Assembly (NCBI RefSeq): GCF_002078875.1
Contig: NC_034412.1
Span: 76,587,458-76,651,457 of the forward strand
Length of the DNA: 64,000 nt
Source of the DNA: Numida meleagris
Lineage: Eukaryota; Chordata; Aves; Galliformes; Numididae
Direction: 5' to 3'
The position numbers were made by a program, and so were the translations under genes. Positions 61,194 to 64,000 of the stretch are shown here, one piece after another (the stretch's first letter is position 1; each line of letters opens with the position of its first letter). The notes under the pieces were generated by a model, which worked only from the letters and a program-made list of their open reading frames with translations, had not been told where the DNA came from and did no database searches.

Positions 61194-63036
61194 CTAAACT
61201 TCTCATGTTTTGATAACAGTTCTAGGTTCAATTAATCAAGATGATTTAATGTAAATATGTGTAAACAACCTACACATTTCAAATACTGGTTTAGCTTGTT
61301 ATGTATGTTGCTTCCATATCCTTATTCTTAGTTCTAGCATGTGTTTTCACTCCCTCAAGTGGCTTGCTTTCTTCTCTGTCAGACATTTGGAAAAAAGGCA
61401 GCAACTTATTATCTTTGTGCAGCTGCTGCAACAATATTGCTGGCAATATTTGGATTATTTAGATATATCAACAGTCAAAGGAACGTGGGTAAATACCAAA
61501 GTATGTGACTCAAAAGAACCTAAAATTGTATGCTGTTTGCTGAAGTTCCCAAATCCAATTAAATTATTCAACCTTAACATGCTGGCTATAACATTAAGAC
61601 ACATAAGTAATAGTTCAGCACTTCAATGTTGTAAGATAATTTTAGGAAACAAAAGTAGTCGTCAGAATAATTTTAAGTCAGTTGCATGTAATCTAGAGCA
61701 AAAGCACTAAAATTTGTCCTTCACAACAGGATAGGATGAGTGCCAACATGAAAAAATCGGTTTAACAGTAAGATTACTGTCATATATTTTGCCTTGTTTT
61801 TCTCATAGACTGAAATAACTCACCACTTCAACCACATTATGCAGACTATTTTGTACATATACCTTAATGTTTAAAAAGATTTATGTGGATAATCTGTTTA
61901 CACATTAAGTTTTTAAGAAGCTGTTCCATAACAGGTGGCTCAGACCTGGCTTTTGTTTGTAGATATTTGTATATATCTATTTTGAGGATGAGGAAACTGG
62001 TACACACAGTTTATAAACAGATCTTCCCAATATACTTCTGACTCTAGGATTATTTAGCAACACAGTTTCCTACCAAAAAGAGCGATGCTGACGCCAAGCT
62101 ACTGCATGCTTTATAAGTTTATTAATAACTATTTCAGAGTGTGACAGGAGAATATTACTCCTGTTTAAATAATTTCTTACAAATCAGTCATCACTACCTG
62201 CAAGAAATATTTTGGGAGAATAATAGTTTGCATAATAAAGTTAACATGCTTAAATCACTGTGCTGAGAACCAGACTAGATATGATTATTATTTCTAATGT
62301 GCTTGCAGTAAAGTGGCTGATAGTGATTTAGATAAATGTGGGAACTGTTCCAAAAAGAAAAGGAATCACCAGGGCTGTTGATCTAGGGATAACGTGAACA
62401 GCGTATAATGGCTGTATAATGGATTCCTGTTGCTGTATCTCTAAAAGTTCTTCTGGGCATGGCAAAATTTATATACACCATCTGTGTTTCTGAATTTCAA
62501 GCACTGTTCTCTACTTCTACTGCAGTTAATGGTGAAATAGATAGTATATCAATAGGAACAGAGCTAGTCCTATGGATTTATCATTGTCACAATGCACAAT
62601 AACATCAAGGTTACTGCTTTACCTACCTTTGCAGTACTCTGGGCTAATAACTGCAACAGAAAACATAGGGAACATATCTTCAATCATAGGAAAAACAGGA
62701 AAAATGACAATTAAGTCTTTGCAGTGTTTTCATTTGGGGAGAAAGGTAATGGCTCACATTTAAACTGCTTTACTGTATGGATGCTTCTTTAAAGTACATT
62801 AAACACTCTACATGTTGCATCATATATAATGGAATGTCAATCTCATAACTCAATGTTCTTTGTCAACTGTAGACTGCTGTAATGTGCATTTTGTTAGACA
62901 ATTACTTTCATGATAACCTCATTCATAGGATATGTCATCTTTATTATACATGGATGCCTTATTTTCTCTTGTACTTTCCTTGGATGTATGTCCCACCGTT
63001 GCCCTCTGATTAATCCTTCTTTGCCTCATTCCTAAG
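61194..63036. other. AT-rich stretch without a recognised gene
   Basis: If the exon above begins a gene on the minus strand, its promoter or 5' UTR could lie here, but no CpG island, TATA box or upstream exon is evident. The plus-strand 123-codon open frame at 61339 is low in charge balance and has no splice support. Confidence 0.4.
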
Positions 63037-64000
63037 GAGGGCTAGGGGGAATCTCCATCCCTTGTTGGATGCTGAGGGCAACACGGTGACCAAGGATCAG
63101 GATAAGGCTGAGGTACTTAATGCCTTCTTTGCCTCAGTCTTTAATAGTAAGACTAGTTGTGCCCTGGGCACACAGCCCCTTGAGCTTCTAGATGGGGATA
63201 GGGAACAGAATAGGTCATGCAAAATCCATGATGAGATGGTTTTGGACCTGCTCCAAAAGCTGGACACTCACAAGTCCATGGGGCCAGATGGATGTGGTTG
63301 CCAGGCTGCTCTCCATAATCTTTCGACAGTCCTGGCTGACGCAGAATGCCCCAGTTGACTGAAGACTAGCAAATGTGATTCCCATCTACAAAAAGGGCTG
63401 GAAAAATGATCCTGGTAGCTATAGGCTTATATCACTTCAGCACCAGGGAAGGTTATGGAACGGGTAATCTCGGTAGCCATCATGGATCAGTTAAAGGTCA
63501 ACAAGGGGATGAGGCCCAGTCAGCATGGGTTTATGAATGGTAGATCCTGTTTGACAAAGTGACCTGCTTAGTGGATGAAGACAAGGCTGTCGATGTGGTC
63601 TACCTGGACTTTACTAGAGCCTTTGACACTGTCCCCCACAGCATCCTTGTGGAGAAGCTGACTGCCCATGGTTTGGATGGGTATACATTCTGCTGAGAGA
63701 AACACTGGCTGGATGGCAGGGCCCAAAGAGTTGAGTTCAATGGAGTTAAATCCAGCTGGTGGTCAGTCACAAGCGGTGTCCCCCAGGGCTCAGTACTGGG
63801 GCCTCTTCTATTCAGCATCTTTGTCAATGATTTTGATGAGGGGATTGAGTGCACCCTCAGTAAGCTTGCAGGCGACACCAAGTTGGGAGGGACTGTTGAT
63901 CTGCCAGAGTGTGGAAAGGCTCTGCAGAGTGACCTGGACAGACTGGATCAATGGGCCAAGGTAAACTATATGAGTTTCAATAGGGCCAAGTGTCGGGTCC
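63037..64000 (+). pseudogene. CR1 LINE ORF2 (reverse transcriptase), inactive, cut by the window end
   Basis: This is the best-preserved CR1 coding stretch. It reads AEVLNAFFASVFNSKTS (about 63110-63160), DTHKSMGPDG (about 63260-63295), VVYLDFTRAFDTVPHSILVE (63598-63657) and [16 protein letters not shown] (63775-63822), in the order of CR1 reverse transcriptase. The first part is in a different frame from the rest, so there is at least one frameshift between 63358 and 63598. An in-frame TGA lies at 63694-63696. At 63865-63876 the catalytic FADD box reads LAGD, with the first catalytic Asp replaced by Gly (63871-63873). The element continues past 64000 toward its 3' end. It is a dead copy, unrelated to any host gene. 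Confidence 0.93.

Noticed and set aside
61339..61710. 123-codon plus-strand open frame
   Set aside because: There is no splice or promoter support, it has a chance-like composition, and it has no relation to the minus-strand exon candidate next to it.
1..64000. tRNA, rRNA, CRISPR or a bacterial/phage-type system
   Set aside because: No cloverleaf boxes, conserved rRNA words, regular direct repeats with spacers or prokaryotic gene layout were seen; the repeats are vertebrate in type.

Overview
The window looks like intergenic or large-intron DNA from a bird, most likely a galliform (chicken-like). The evidence is: low GC and scarce CpG; many truncated CR1 LINEs, several ending in the ATTCTATG-type 3' octamer; two internally deleted mariner elements with ends like chicken Galluhop; ERVL-type avian LTRs; and one ancient MIR-like relic. 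No rRNA, tRNA, CRISPR array, bacterial operon or complete gene was recognised. Most open frames are short, low in complexity or inside repeats.

Layout. 1-960 is a GC-richer block split by mariner copy 1 (194-736). About 0.96-21.1 kb is AT-rich DNA with only microsatellites and almost no recognisable transposon; it holds one possible terminal exon on the minus strand near 17.7 kb. 21.1-22.15 kb carries two CR1 pieces of different apparent age. 22.6-24.15 kb holds two minus-strand candidate exons with matching phase, predicting the C-terminus of a small single-pass membrane protein. A MIR-like relic lies at 24.55 kb, a solo LTR with a perfect 5-bp target duplication at 25.83-26.34 kb, and mariner copy 2 at 28.4-28.9 kb. 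31.65-33.22 kb is a cluster of three CR1 pieces in alternating orientation. 34.88-35.64 kb is LTR-like. 36.69 kb is another CR1 scrap, and 36.9-46.2 kb is again nearly free of repeats. 46.2-52.4 kb is repeat-rich, with several CR1 fragments and a rearranged ERVL-type LTR around an A23-G11 tract. 53.88-54.75 kb is pyrimidine-rich with unusually many CpGs. 58.5-59.7 kb holds CR1 pieces. 60.85-61.19 kb is the best single protein-coding candidate, a 113-codon minus-strand open exon ending at a consensus splice donor. 63.04-64.0 kb is the reverse-transcriptase part of a dead CR1 running off the window.

How it fits together. There is no pathway to describe. The window records repeated retrotransposition, a small amount of DNA transposition and LTR recombination. 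A few possible exons lie on the minus strand, and they could belong to one or more genes whose remaining exons I could not find. All exon calls rest on open frame, splice-site consensus and composition only; no product was identified.
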